A stretch of DNA of 64,000 nucleotides from an uncultured Coriobacteriaceae bacterium (GCA_944322305.1 CALUOP010000002.1:186001-250000); one strand, 5' to 3'. Positions 44,685 to 54,159 are shown, numbered from the stretch's first letter. The notes: generated by a model from the sequence alone, not told the origin. Translations and numbers: made by a program.

Positions 44685-45257
44685 ATGACGATCGAATCTC
44701 TCGTTTCCCGTATGATCGCAGGGTCTGACGAGGAGCTGGTTGATAAGCTGGTGGCCATCGCGCGGGTGCGCACGGTTGCCAAAAGTGAGCGGATCATCAC
44801 GGCGGGTGACGTGCAGACGCAGGCGAACCTGTTGGTTTCAGGGGGCATGCGCTCGTTTTTCATCGATCACGAGGACCGCGAGGTCACCGATTGCCTGATG
44901 CTCGACGTAGGCTCACCGGCGATGCCTTCGGCGCGCTTCGACGTGCCGTCGCCCACCACGGTGGAGGCGCTGTTCGACAGCGTGTTGCTCTCCTTTGACC
45001 TTGCGCGGTTCTTGGCCATTCTCAACACAAGCCTACCGCTTGCGCTTGCCTGCATCAGGATGCTGCAAGACGCGTGGACCATGCACTGGGAGGTCAAGGA
45101 GGTGGTCTCGCAGATGCGTGCCGACGAGCGCTACCGCTGGTTCTGCGAGAAGTACCCCGGGCGGATCAGTCAGATTCCCAACCGCTATATTGCCTCGTAC
45201 CTGGGGATGTCGCCGATCACGCTGTCGCGCATCCGCTCGGCCGAGCGGCAGGGGTAA
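44685..45257 (+). CDS. Crp/Fnr-family transcription regulator
   Basis: The protein has 190 residues. ATG 44685 follows GGGGGG by about 9 bases; an upstream frame lacks a ribosome-binding site. Residues 1-110 form a cyclic-nucleotide-binding-like barrel (ERIITAGDVQTQANLLVSGG, FIDHEDREVTD). A coupling helix and a C-terminal winged HTH (SQIPNRYIASYLGMSPITLSRIR) follow. No Fnr-type cysteine cluster is seen, so the signal is unlikely to be an iron-sulfur centre; the ligand is unknown. It precedes the transglutaminase-like gene by 162 bp. Confidence 0.87.
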   Translation: MTIESLVSRMIAGSDEELVDKLVAIARVRTVAKSERIITAGDVQTQANLLVSGGMRSFFIDHEDREVTDCLMLDVGSPAMPSARFDVPSPTTVEALFDSVLLSFDLARFLAILNTSLPLALACIRMLQDAWTMHWEVKEVVSQMRADERYRWFCEKYPGRISQIPNRYIASYLGMSPITLSRIRSAERQG

Positions 45258-45419
45258 CGCGGGGGCTGCGGCCTCTTACCGCTGCGTGCCGGCGCCGCTT
45301 CCGTTGAGCGTGCTACGTTGTAGAGCGTCCAGCCCTGAGGTGTCCACCCTGTTTGAACATATATAGTAGTGGGCAGGGAAAACGCGCGATGCCGGGCGGA
45401 CCGGCGCAGGGGAGGCAGC

Positions 45420-46895
45420 ATGGCACGGGTGATGTTTCGCTATCCGGAAGACGGCCAGGTAACGTGCACGGCGCCGGTGGGCTGGGACGCAGACGTCTCC
45501 AACGCCGACCTGCGGATGATCGGTTTAGGGCTGCCTGCCGAGGTTGAGCGCCTGCGTGCGGCCGGCCGGCTCTCCGAGGCGGTTGCGACCATCGACGCGT
45601 TGCTTACCGCAGGTATGGAGCCGGCGGGCGTGCAGCCCGAGCTGGTAGGGTGCCTTCGGGCGGAGCGGCACCGCATCGAGCTTACGCGCCGCGCCTTCAC
45701 GGTGACCCGCGCCGAGGCGCTTGCGACGCTGCGCGCCGAGATCCCCGGCTTTTCCGAAGCGGACCTGAACGCGCTTATCGCCCGGCGCCGGATCGAATGG
45801 CGCTTCATCGAGGGCGAGCAGCATTTCTTGGAGAACTTCATGGACTCCCTGCGCGTGTACGTCCACGAGATCCCCGGCCTGGCGCCGGCGTCCGCAGGCG
45901 ACGTTGAGGCGCGCGACGCGCTTATCGAGCGCACGCGCGCCGAAGGCGGGGCGGCCCGGCGGATCACGCTGCGGGCGCGGCTGGAGGTGCCCGGGGCGGC
46001 TGCCGGCGAGACGGTGCGCGCGTGGCTCCCGGTGCCTGCCGCCTGCGCTCAGCAGAGCGCAATCGAGATCCTTGCCGCCACCGAGGGCGCGGTCGTGGCC
46101 GAGCCGGATGCGCCTGCGCGGACCGTGTACTGGGAGTCGGATACCGTGCGCGCCTTCGAGGTGACATACCGGTACGTGGCGCGGACGCCGTACGTGGATG
46201 CGTACGCGCTGGCGGAGGGGGACGCGGATGATGCCGCGACGGTGCCGGCTGCGCTGGGGGAGGGTGACGTTGCGCCCGAGGACCTGGCCGAGCTTGAGCC
46301 GCACATCGTGTTCACGCCGTACGTGCGTGCCCTGGCCGCACGCGTGACTGCCGGCGCGCGCACGCCGCTGGCGCAGGCCCGGGCGCTGTACGACTATGTG
46401 ACCGCGAACGTTGACTACCGTTACCAGCCGCCGTATGCGCTGCTCGACAACATCGCCGACACCTGCGCCAAGTCGCTGCGCGGCGACTGCGGCGTGATGG
46501 CGGCGACCTTCATCGCGCTGTGTCGCGCGGCGGGTGTGCCGGCGCGGTGGCAAAGCGGCCTGTACGTGACTCCGGACAGCGTGAGCCCGCACGACTGGGC
46601 GCAGTTCTACGCGCCGGGCATGGGGTGGCTGTGGGCCGACTGCTCGTTCGGCTCGTCGGCACGGCGCGCGGGCGCCGAGAAGCGCCGGCGCCACTACTTC
46701 GGCAACCTCGACCCGTGGCGCATGGTGGCCAACCGCGCCTTCATGGCAGAGCTGGCTCCGGCGTGCGACGGCGTCCGGTGGGATCCGTGCGATAACCAGA
46801 TGGGCGAGGCCAGCGTGGACGGCCGCGGCCTAGACAGCGCCGAGATGCTGCGCGAGGTCGAGCTGCTGAGCATGGAGGAGCTGCCGTACGCGTAG
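45420..46895 (+). CDS. Transglutaminase-like cysteine protease-fold protein
   Basis: The protein has 491 residues. ATG 45420 follows GGGGAGGC. No signal peptide or membrane segment, so it is cytoplasmic. The C-terminal half has the transglutaminase core with the triad C357 (RGDCGVMAATFIALCRAAGV), H391 (HDWAQFYA) and D407 (WLWADCSFG). The N-terminal 170 residues are helical and not assignable. Bacterial members are often peptidases or amidases rather than cross-linkers. A TATATA/TATAGT stretch at 45359-45368 may be its promoter. Partners are unknown. Confidence 0.8.
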   Translation: MARVMFRYPEDGQVTCTAPVGWDADVSNADLRMIGLGLPAEVERLRAAGRLSEAVATIDALLTAGMEPAGVQPELVGCLRAERHRIELTRRAFTVTRAEALATLRAEIPGFSEADLNALIARRRIEWRFIEGEQHFLENFMDSLRVYVHEIPGLAPASAGDVEARDALIERTRAEGGAARRITLRARLEVPGAAAGETVRAWLPVPAACAQQSAIEILAATEGAVVAEPDAPARTVYWESDTVRAFEVTYRYVARTPYVDAYALAEGDADDAATVPAALGEGDVAPEDLAELEPHIVFTPYVRALAARVTAGARTPLAQARALYDYVTANVDYRYQPPYALLDNIADTCAKSLRGDCGVMAATFIALCRAAGVPARWQSGLYVTPDSVSPHDWAQFYAPGMGWLWADCSFGSSARRAGAEKRRRHYFGNLDPWRMVANRAFMAELAPACDGVRWDPCDNQMGEASVDGRGLDSAEMLREVELLSMEELPYA

Positions 46896-47641
46896 CGAGG
46901 CGCAGGCGTAGCAGGTCGCGTGCCGCGGGGTAGCGTGCCCGGTGCGGCATGCCCGGTGCGGCCGGTCGCATTTCCGCGCGCAAACGCCGAAGGGCTGGCG
47001 CGGTTGGTCGCCGTCATGTCATCTAGCAGCCGGTTGGTCGCCCTTATCGCATCCAGCGGAGAAGACGGCCGCGCAGTTGGTCGCGCAAGCCGCATCTAGC
47101 GTCCGGTTGCCCGCCGATACCGCGTGCGGCGACGAGAGCGCGCAGCTAGTTGGTCGCGAGAAAGACGGCTAAGTCCACGTTGGTTGCCCTTATTGCATAC
47201 AACAGCAAAGGTGTCCGCGCGGTTGGTCGCTGGTCCGACGTGCAAGGTTCGGTTGTCCGCGAGAGGCGCATCTAAGGCCCAGCTTGAACGCCCTTTCGAC
47301 ATCTAACGAGCAGTTAGCCGCTTCGGCCGCACGTAATTCTCGGAATCCAGCCCGCTGCGCGCGATAAAAGCGACCAACCAGGTTCGCCGTGTCGAAAAAG
47401 CGACCAACTGGACCCACGATGACGAAATGGCGGTCAACTGCCGCTCTGTTGGCGCTTGGGTGCAGTTTCCGCGACCAACCGACAACCGCTCGACGCTTAG
47501 GTGACGCTTCCGCGGGCAAACGTCCGCCACGGCCCTGTCCTGCGTCGCCCGCTAGGGTCACACGCCCGCTCGCGTCAGTTGCCGCCCCCAAGCTCCGCCC
47601 ACCTGTCCACCCCTCCCTCCCGCCTGCGCGGGCTCTTCACA
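46896..47641. repeat. Gene-free repeat field (array C): 73-bp units, GTTGGTCGC motif
   Basis: The 881-bp gap 46896-47776 has no credible ORF. GTTGGTCGC-like motifs have their first G at 47003, 47033, 47076, 47106, 47149, 47179, 47222 and 47252, strictly alternating 30 and 43 bp, so four degenerate 73-bp units. A GCCG-CTT-CGGC stem follows at 47317-47327. Inverted motifs GCGACCAAC end at 47378, 47408, 47438 and 47479 (30, 30, 41). Pairs 47252/47378 and 47222/47408 are exactly equidistant from the centre. Confidence 0.8.
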
Positions 47642-47656
47642 GATAAACGTTTTATC
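47642..47656. promoter_or_regulatory. Putative operator upstream of transketolase
   Basis: Perfect inverted repeat GATAAA-CGT-TTTATC, 34 bp upstream of the -35 hexamer. The AT-rich site stands out from GC-rich flanks. The regulator is not known. Confidence 0.35.
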
Positions 47657-47689
47657 ATGCAGGTCAAGGGCCCTGTTTTTACGTGAGGG

Positions 47690-47718
47690 TTACGTTTTGG
47701 ACCGTGCATCCCTATAAT
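47690..47718 (+). promoter_or_regulatory. Transketolase promoter
   Basis: TTACGT (47690-47695), 17-bp spacer, TATAAT (47713-47718): the best consensus promoter in the window. The leader is about 50 nt. Confidence 0.7.
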
Positions 47719-47776
47719 GGCACCCGCCGTGGTATGCTCCACGCACCGTTCGCGTACGCAACAAGAGGGGAGTTGC

Positions 47777-48679
47777 ATGAGCAACACGCTTGGCGCGCAA
47801 CAAGCGCGCACCGACGTCGAGGTCGCCCTCGTCGCCAACCGTCTGCGCCATGACATCATCAGCATGCTCGCTGAGGCGGGTTCCGGACACCCGGGCGGCT
47901 CGCTTTCCGCAGCTGACATCATGGCCACGCTCTTCTTCGCAAACGTTCTAAGCTACAACCCCGACGATCCCAACGATCCCGACCGCGACCGCTTCATCCT
48001 GTGCAAGGGCCACGCCGCCCCTGCGCTGTACGCGGTTCTCGCCGAGATCGGCTACATCCCGCGCGAGGAGCTCGCCACCCTGCGTAAGCTCGGCTCGCGC
48101 CTCCAGGGCCACCCCGACTGCCACTGCGCCCCGGGCATCGAGGTGTCCACCGGCTCGCTGGGCCAGGGTCTCTCCATCGCCTCGGGCCTGGCGCTCGCGT
48201 TCAAGCAAGACGCCGCCCACGCGGGCGAGGATGCGCCGGCAAAGCGTGTCTACGCCCTCACCGGCGACGGCGAGCTGCAGGAGGGCCAGAACTGGGAGGC
48301 CTTCATGTTCGCCGCGCACCGCGGGCTCGACAACCTGTGCGCGGTTATCGACCTCAACAACCTGCAGATCGACGGCCACGTAACCGACGTGTGCAGCTTG
48401 GGCGACCTCTGCGGCAAGCTCAAGGCCTTCGGCTGGCACGTGGTCGAGGTGAACGGCCACAGCATCCCCGAGCTGCGCGCCGCCTTTGCCGAGGCCGCCG
48501 AAACCACCGGCGCGCCCACGGCCGTCGTGGCCCACACGGTCAAGGGCAAGGGCGTCTCCTTCATGGAGGACGCCTGCAACTGGCACGGCAACGCCCCGAG
48601 CGCCGAGCAGGCCGCCCAGGCGTTAGCGGAGCTCGACGAGGCCCAGGCCGCTTTGGCCGCCGCCTGCAAGGAGGCTTAA
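47777..48679 (+). CDS. Transketolase, N-terminal subunit
   Basis: The protein has 300 residues. ATG 47777 follows GAGGGGAG. It is the thiamine-diphosphate-binding half of a split transketolase: GSGHPGGSLSAADIMATLFF, KGHAAPALYAVLAEIG, and the ThDP motif GDGELQEGQNWEAF...NLQIDG. It transfers two-carbon units between sugar phosphates in the pentose phosphate pathway, with the C-terminal subunit 3 bases downstream. Two-gene transketolases are common in anaerobic Gram-positives and archaea. Confidence 0.95.
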   Translation: MSNTLGAQQARTDVEVALVANRLRHDIISMLAEAGSGHPGGSLSAADIMATLFFANVLSYNPDDPNDPDRDRFILCKGHAAPALYAVLAEIGYIPREELATLRKLGSRLQGHPDCHCAPGIEVSTGSLGQGLSIASGLALAFKQDAAHAGEDAPAKRVYALTGDGELQEGQNWEAFMFAAHRGLDNLCAVIDLNNLQIDGHVTDVCSLGDLCGKLKAFGWHVVEVNGHSIPELRAAFAEAAETTGAPTAVVAHTVKGKGVSFMEDACNWHGNAPSAEQAAQALAELDEAQAALAAACKEA

Positions 48680-48682
48680 CCC

Positions 48683-49609
48683 ATGGCAAAGGCAACTCGC
48701 GCCGCGTTCGGCGAAACCCTGACCAAGCTCGTCGAGGAGGGCGTCGACGTCGTAGCCGTTGACGCGGACCTCGCAGGCTCCACCACCACCGGCAAGTTCG
48801 CCGAAGCCTACCCCGACCGCATGGTGGACGTGGGCATCGCCGAGCAGAACATGATCGGCGTGGCCGCGGGCCTCTCGCTCGCCGGCCGCACGGCCTTCAC
48901 CGGCTCGTTCGCGGTGTTCGGCACCGGCCGCTGCTGGGAGCAGATCCGCAACACCGTGTGCGACTCCAACCTCAACGTGAAGGTGTGCCCCACCCACTCC
49001 GGCATCACCGTGGGCCCCGACGGAGCCACGCACCAGATGCTCGAGGACATCGCGCTCATGCGCGTGCTGCCCAACATGCGCGTGCTCGTGCCGGCCGACT
49101 ACGCCGCCGCCTGCGCGGCCATCCGCCTGGCCGCCGCCACGCCCGGCCCCTTCTACGTGCGCCTGGGCCGCGCCGTGGTGCCCGAGGTCTACGACGAGGG
49201 CTTCACCTGCGAGCTGGCCTTCGCCAACGTGCTGCGCGAGGGCGCTGACGTGGCGATCATGGCCTGCGGCGTCGAGGTGGCCGAGGCCCTCAAGGCGGCC
49301 GACCTTCTCGCCCAAGACGGCATCTCCGCCGAGGTTGTGGACGTCATGAGCGTAAAGCCGCTGGACGAGAAGACCATCGTGGCCTCCGCCGTCAAGTGCG
49401 GGCGCGTGGTGACGGTGGAGGAGCACTCCGTCTACGGCGGCATGGGCTCGGCCGTGGCCGAGCTGCTCTCCGAGAAGCACCCCGTGCCGGTGACGCGCAT
49501 CGGCATGACCACCTTCGGCACGTCCGGCGAGCCCGACGAGCTCCTGGCCTACTTCGGGCTGGACGCCGCGGGCATCGCGCGCCGCGTGCGCGAGACGCTG
49601 GGCAAATAG
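48683..49609 (+). CDS. Transketolase, C-terminal subunit
   Basis: The protein has 308 residues. ATG 48683 is preceded by AAGGAGG at the end of the N-subunit gene. It holds the pyrimidine-binding domain (VDVGIAEQNMIGVAAGLSLAG) with the conserved Glu, then THSGITVGPDGATHQ and a C-terminal domain with VEEHSVYGGMGSAVAEL. It pairs with the upstream subunit to form the complete enzyme. The sequence also recalls DXS-type domains, but the pairing with the N-terminal subunit settles the call. A GC-rich terminator-like hairpin follows. Confidence 0.95.
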   Translation: MAKATRAAFGETLTKLVEEGVDVVAVDADLAGSTTTGKFAEAYPDRMVDVGIAEQNMIGVAAGLSLAGRTAFTGSFAVFGTGRCWEQIRNTVCDSNLNVKVCPTHSGITVGPDGATHQMLEDIALMRVLPNMRVLVPADYAAACAAIRLAAATPGPFYVRLGRAVVPEVYDEGFTCELAFANVLREGADVAIMACGVEVAEALKAADLLAQDGISAEVVDVMSVKPLDEKTIVASAVKCGRVVTVEEHSVYGGMGSAVAELLSEKHPVPVTRIGMTTFGTSGEPDELLAYFGLDAAGIARRVRETLGK

Positions 49610-49624
49610 ATACGGCATGGCAGG

Positions 49625-49648
49625 CGCCCGGGGCTTCCCGGGCGTTTG
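49625..49648 (+). terminator. Hairpin after transketolase
   Basis: CGCCCGGG / CCCGGGCG (49625-49632 with 49637-49644) followed by TTTGCT. A TAGAAT -10-like box for ftsE lies at 49719-49724. Confidence 0.55.
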
Positions 49649-49768
49649 CTGTTGGTTGAGGCGGGTGCGGGCGCTGTGCGCGTCCTGTGCCCGTTTAATG
49701 TATCCAGATGCCCTTTGGTAGAATGAGACTGCTCAGGCAGTTTAAACGTACGACATGAAGGAGCTCTA

Positions 49769-50926
49769 GTGGGTAACCACTTCCGTAAACCCGACGCTGA
49801 GCAGGCGGCGCAGGCTCCGCAGTCAAGCGAGCAGCGCACCGACGCTCTGCAGGGTGCCCCGCAAGGGGACTCAGCTGCGCCTGTGGGCGCGCACAGTCAG
49901 AACACCGCATCTCAACCTCAGGCTGACGCCCTGTGGGCAACGGCCGAAACCGCGCCGGCACCGCAGCACACGGCGCCCGCCGCACCGGCCGCGCCCGCCG
50001 CGCAGACCCCTGCGCGCGGTATTGCCGACATTCCGGACCCGCTGGCGCCCGCCGCGCCGCAGGGCCAGGGCGTCTACCGCAACCCCGAGGTCACGAGCGA
50101 CCAGGCCCAGGAGGTTCAGGCGGTCAACCAGGTGCTGAACGACCCGAGCTTCACCACGGTCTTCTCGCCCCTTCCGGCCGACCAGCCCACGCCGGGCGAG
50201 CAGGCGCGCGAGGCCGGCGTGCAGCCGGTCATCTCGCTGCGCAACCTTACCAAGGTGTACCAGGCGCAGCCCAACAAGCCGGCGCTCGACAACATCACGC
50301 TCGACATCTATCCCGGCGAGTTCGTGTTTCTGGTGGGCCACTCCGGCTCGGGCAAGACCACCCTTCTGCGCTCGATCATGCGCGAGGTCAAGCCCACGTC
50401 CGGCTCCATCATGGTGGCCGGCCAGGACCTCATGAAGATCCGGAACCGCAAGGTGCCGTACCTGCGTCGTCAGATGGGTATCGTGTTCCAGGACTTCAAG
50501 CTCCTGCCCAACAAGACGGTGTACGAGAACGTCGCCTTCGCGCTCGAGTGCATCGGCAAGCCGCGCGGCGTCATCCGCGCGCAGGTGCCCGAGGTGCTGC
50601 GCCTCGTGGGCCTGTCCGAGAAGCTCAACGCCATGCCCGACCAGCTCTCCGGCGGCGAGCAGCAGCGCGTGAGCGTTGCCCGCGCCATGGTGAACCGCCC
50701 GCCGCTGCTCATCTGCGACGAGCCCACCGGCAACCTCGACCCGGCGATCTCGCTGGGCATCATGAAGCTTCTCGAGCGCATCAACCACACCGGCACCACC
50801 GTGGTGGTTGCCACGCACGACCGCGAGATGGTCGACTCCATGCAGCGCCGCGTTATCGCGCTGGAGGCCGGCCATGTTGTCCGCGACCAGGAGAGGGGAG
50901 GCTACGGTTTCTATGGTGCCCTCTAA
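49769..50926 (+). CDS. ftsE: Cell division ATP-binding protein FtsE with long N-terminal extension
   Basis: The protein has 385 residues. GTG 49769 follows GAAGGAGC. The ABC ATPase core spans about 154-385: ISLRNLTKVY, Walker A GHSGSGKTT with K196, LSGGEQQR, Walker B LLICDEPTGNLD and a H-loop ATHDRE. The first 153 residues are Gln/Ala/Pro-rich and absent from typical 225-230 residue FtsE. A start near residue 150 is possible, but the ribosome-binding site and open frame support the long form. FtsE with FtsX controls peptidoglycan hydrolases at the septum. Confidence 0.9.
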   Translation: MGNHFRKPDAEQAAQAPQSSEQRTDALQGAPQGDSAAPVGAHSQNTASQPQADALWATAETAPAPQHTAPAAPAAPAAQTPARGIADIPDPLAPAAPQGQGVYRNPEVTSDQAQEVQAVNQVLNDPSFTTVFSPLPADQPTPGEQAREAGVQPVISLRNLTKVYQAQPNKPALDNITLDIYPGEFVFLVGHSGSGKTTLLRSIMREVKPTSGSIMVAGQDLMKIRNRKVPYLRRQMGIVFQDFKLLPNKTVYENVAFALECIGKPRGVIRAQVPEVLRLVGLSEKLNAMPDQLSGGEQQRVSVARAMVNRPPLLICDEPTGNLDPAISLGIMKLLERINHTGTTVVVATHDREMVDSMQRRVIALEAGHVVRDQERGGYGFYGAL

Positions 50927-51833
50927 TATCGGTTACTCCCTGCGCGAGGCAGGCAAGCACTTCCGCCGCAACTGGTCCACCAGCTTCGGCGGCATCATCA
51001 CGATCTTCCTTTCGCTGTTCATCATCGGACTGTTCGCCATCGGATCCATCATGGTCAACAACATCCTCGGCACCGTCGAGGACTCGGTGACCATCCAGGT
51101 TTACATCGATGACGCTGTTTCCGACGAGGACTTCCAGGCCTTCGCCGACAAGATCGCCGGCTGGGACAACGTCCGCAACGTGGACACGGTGTCCAAGGAC
51201 GAGGCATGGGCCGACTACAGCTCGCGCCTCACCGACGCGCAGGACGTGATGGACGGGCTCGACAACGAGAACCCCCTGCCGCGCTCCATCCTCGTTGAGA
51301 TGGACGACTCCTCGCAGGTGGCCGACATGGCTCAGGAGATCCGCGACGACGCCGACTACCAGGCGTACGCCGACGGCGGTGACGTGGCCGGCAGCGTGGC
51401 CTACGGCAGCGAGGAGGTCGAGCACCTCTTCGCCTTCACGAGCTACGTGCGCATTGCGGCGGTGGTTCTGGTGGCGCTGCTCACCTTCGTGGCGTTCATC
51501 TTCATCAACAACACCATCCGCCTCTCCATCACGGCGCGCCGCCGCGAGATCGCCATCATGCGTCTCGTGGGCGCCTCCAACGGCTTCATCCGCGGGCCGT
51601 TCGTGACCGAGGGCGTGCTGCAGGCGGTCATCGGCGCGATTCTCGCCATCGGCGTGCTCGAGGTCATCCGCAACGTGGTGCTGCCGCGCCTCGCCACCAG
51701 CTCGCTGTCGTTTTTGAACTTCAACGTGCCGGCCGACCAGTTCCTCATGACCTATGGCGTCATGATCGCCATCGGTCTGGTGATCGGCCTGTTTGGCTCG
51801 GCCATCGCCATGCGGCGCTACCTCAAGGTGTAG
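50913..51833 (+). CDS. ftsX: Cell division permease-like protein FtsX
   Basis: The protein has 306 residues. ATG 50913 lies inside the end of ftsE (14-base overlap) with GGGGAGG 11 bases upstream. Four membrane segments: one near residue 25-50 (GGIITIFLSLFIIGLFAIG) and three in the C-terminal half (VAALLTFVAFIFINN-like region, then AVIGAILAIGVLEVI and MIAIGLVIGLFGSAIAM). The extracellular loop is acidic. FtsX couples ATP use by FtsE to cell-wall amidase activation. The pair forms one operon, closed by a GC-rich hairpin. Confidence 0.93.
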   Translation: MVPSNIGYSLREAGKHFRRNWSTSFGGIITIFLSLFIIGLFAIGSIMVNNILGTVEDSVTIQVYIDDAVSDEDFQAFADKIAGWDNVRNVDTVSKDEAWADYSSRLTDAQDVMDGLDNENPLPRSILVEMDDSSQVADMAQEIRDDADYQAYADGGDVAGSVAYGSEEVEHLFAFTSYVRIAAVVLVALLTFVAFIFINNTIRLSITARRREIAIMRLVGASNGFIRGPFVTEGVLQAVIGAILAIGVLEVIRNVVLPRLATSSLSFLNFNVPADQFLMTYGVMIAIGLVIGLFGSAIAMRRYLKV

Positions 51834-51906
51834 GCGGGCGATAACCGCGCTCCTCTCTGGGGCGCTGGCCGGGCATCATCCCGTGCTCAAACAGATTCGA
51901 CGCGAC

Positions 51907-51930
51907 GGAGGCCCCGGAAACGGGGCCTCC
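51907..51930 (+). terminator. Hairpin after ftsEX
   Basis: GGAGGCCCCG-GAAA-CGGGGCCTCC perfect 10-bp stem with a GAAA loop. Only TGCTC follows, so the T-run is weak. Confidence 0.6.
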
Positions 51931-52053
51931 TGCTCATGCGGAATCTGCGCGCGGGACATAGGCCCCGTGGCGCCTTCGCGCGGTTATCAAGGCCCGGTGG
52001 GGCATTATCGTTTTGGGGTAAGAGGTCCATGGCAGATGAGAAGGAGGACGCCG

Positions 52054-54132
52054 ATGGGGCGGGGAAATAGGAAGCACAGCCGGCGGGCGGGGCGGCGGCA
52101 CGGGCGGCGCGCCCAGCGGCCCACGCTTACCGGCGTGCTCCATGTGCCGGGTGGTGGCCCGGCGCGCGTTGAGACGCCCGAGGGCACGTTTCGGGTCGCG
52201 CGCCACGGCATGCGCGAGGCCATGCACGGCGACACCGTGGGCGTCACCGTGCATCACGTGCGCGGCGGCGAGATGCAGGCGGTGGTGCAGGCGGTGGTGG
52301 AGCGCGCCACCACCTCGTTTGTGGGAACCTTCCATGTGGCGGGGCCGCTGGGGGTGGTGCGCCCGCTCGATGCGCGCATCCGCCACGACTTCTTCGTGCT
52401 GCCCGAGGACCGCTCTCCGCGCGCGCACGGCATCAAGCCCGGCGACGTGGTGGTGGCGCGCATCACCGCGTACCCCACGCGCGTCGAGGCGGGCGCCGTC
52501 ACGGTGGAGCGCCGCATCGGCGCCGAGGACGCGGTTGACCTCGGCATCCAGAGCGTCATGGCCGAGTACGACCTCACGGACGTCTACCCTGCGCCGGCGC
52601 TTGCCGAGGCGGAGGCCCTGCGGCTTGACGTTGCCGAGGCGCTTGCCGACCCGCTGCGCCGCGACATCCGCGACCGCTTCCTCGTGACGATCGACCCCGC
52701 CGACGCGCGCGACTTCGACGACGCCATCTCGGTTGCCCGCACCGACGAGGGCGGTTATCGCTTGGGCGTGCACATCGCCGACGTGTCGCACTACGTGGCG
52801 TGGGGCAGCTCGGTCGACCTTGCCGCGCGCGACCGCGGCACCTCCGTGTACCTGGCCGACCGCGTGCTGCCGATGCTGCCCGAGCGCCTGTCGTGCGACC
52901 TGTGCTCGCTCAATCCCCACGAGGATCGCCTTGCCGTGACGGTTGACGTCGAGCTCGACCGCAAGGGCCGCGTGCGCGCCTACGAGGCCTACCCCAGCGT
53001 TATCCGCTCCAAGCTCCGGCTCGCGTACGGCCAGGTGGACGCGGTGCTGGCGGGCGAGAAGGACGCGCGCGAGCTCGAGCGCGGCGCCGAGGCGCTGCCG
53101 CCCGAGGGGCTGGCGGCGTTTCTCGCCTGCGCCGACGAGCTTGCGGGCTTGCGGCAGCGCCTGCGCCACGCCCGCGGCGCCATCGACTTCGACACGGTGG
53201 AGGTCCGCCCGCAGGTGGGCGCGGACGGTGTGCCGACCGGCATCGCCGTACGGCGCCGCACGCGCGCAACGGGCTTGGTGGAAGAGGCTATGCTCGTTGC
53301 CAACGAGTGCGTGGCCGAGAAGCTCGCCGACCTGGGCGCGCCGGCCGCCTACCGCGTGCACGAGCCGCCGGCGCCCGAGAGCCTGAGCGCCGCGGCGGCA
53401 ACGCTGGCCGAGATCGGCGCCCTTGCGCGTCCCGACGCCCTGGCCGTGCGCGGGGGAGACCCGCGCGCCATCGAGCGCGCCATCGAGAAGACCGCCGGCT
53501 TGCCAACGGCGCCGCTGGTAAACGCCCTGCTCTTGCGCGCGATGCAGCGCGCGCTCTACAAGCCCGCCAACGAGGGCCACTACGCCCTCGGCGCGCCGGC
53601 GTACTGCCATTTCACCAGCCCCATCCGCCGCTATCCCGACCTGGTGGTTCACCGCGTGCTCAAGCTCGCGCTCGCGCGCGAGCGCCTGGGCCGCCAAGCG
53701 GTGCGCGAGCGCACCGAGCATCTCGTCGGTCGCGGGCCGCAGGCGCTCGAGTACGTGCTGCCGCAGGTTTGCCGCCACTCCTCCGACCAGGAGCGCGCCG
53801 CCGACGCTGCCCAGCGCGCCTCCGAGAAGGTCAAGATCGCCCAGTTCTATGCCGACCGCATAGGCGAGCGCGGCACCGGCGTCGTGTCGTGGGTGTCGGA
53901 GTCCGGCGTGTTCGTGCGCCTGGAGGACACGCAGGCCGAGGGCATGGTGCGCCTGCGCGACTTGGGCGACGAGTACTGGGAGGTCGACCCTGCGCGCCTC
54001 GCCGTGACCGGCTCGGCGACGGGCACGGTCGTCACCATCGGCCAGCGCGTGGTGGTCGAGGTGAAGGCGGTTGACACGCTGCGCGGCCACCTCGATTTCT
54101 CGCTGGTCCACGCCTCGGGTGCGCTACACTGA
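52054..54132 (+). CDS. rnr: Ribonuclease R (RNase II/R family exoribonuclease)
   Basis: The protein has 692 residues. ATG 52054 follows AAGGAGGA. A basic N-terminus (RKHSRRAGRRHGRR) precedes cold-shock domains, the RNB catalytic domain with DPADARDFDDA (D214 and neighbours bind Mg) and GHYALGAPAYCHFTSPIRRYPD, and a C-terminal S1 domain (GTGVVSWVSESGVFVRLED). It degrades structured RNA 3' to 5', and in tmRNA-mediated trans-translation it works with SmpB. The neighbouring smpB supports that role. It ends TGA. Confidence 0.94.
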   Translation: MGRGNRKHSRRAGRRHGRRAQRPTLTGVLHVPGGGPARVETPEGTFRVARHGMREAMHGDTVGVTVHHVRGGEMQAVVQAVVERATTSFVGTFHVAGPLGVVRPLDARIRHDFFVLPEDRSPRAHGIKPGDVVVARITAYPTRVEAGAVTVERRIGAEDAVDLGIQSVMAEYDLTDVYPAPALAEAEALRLDVAEALADPLRRDIRDRFLVTIDPADARDFDDAISVARTDEGGYRLGVHIADVSHYVAWGSSVDLAARDRGTSVYLADRVLPMLPERLSCDLCSLNPHEDRLAVTVDVELDRKGRVRAYEAYPSVIRSKLRLAYGQVDAVLAGEKDARELERGAEALPPEGLAAFLACADELAGLRQRLRHARGAIDFDTVEVRPQVGADGVPTGIAVRRRTRATGLVEEAMLVANECVAEKLADLGAPAAYRVHEPPAPESLSAAAATLAEIGALARPDALAVRGGDPRAIERAIEKTAGLPTAPLVNALLLRAMQRALYKPANEGHYALGAPAYCHFTSPIRRYPDLVVHRVLKLALARERLGRQAVRERTEHLVGRGPQALEYVLPQVCRHSSDQERAADAAQRASEKVKIAQFYADRIGERGTGVVSWVSESGVFVRLEDTQAEGMVRLRDLGDEYWEVDPARLAVTGSATGTVVTIGQRVVVEVKAVDTLRGHLDFSLVHASGALH

Positions 54133-54159
54133 GACGCGAACGAAAACGAAGGGACGCTT

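Noticed and set aside
52029-52070. Short frame starting MADEKEDADGAG before rnr
   Set aside because: Only 13 codons, and it covers the ribosome-binding site of rnr; most likely chance.
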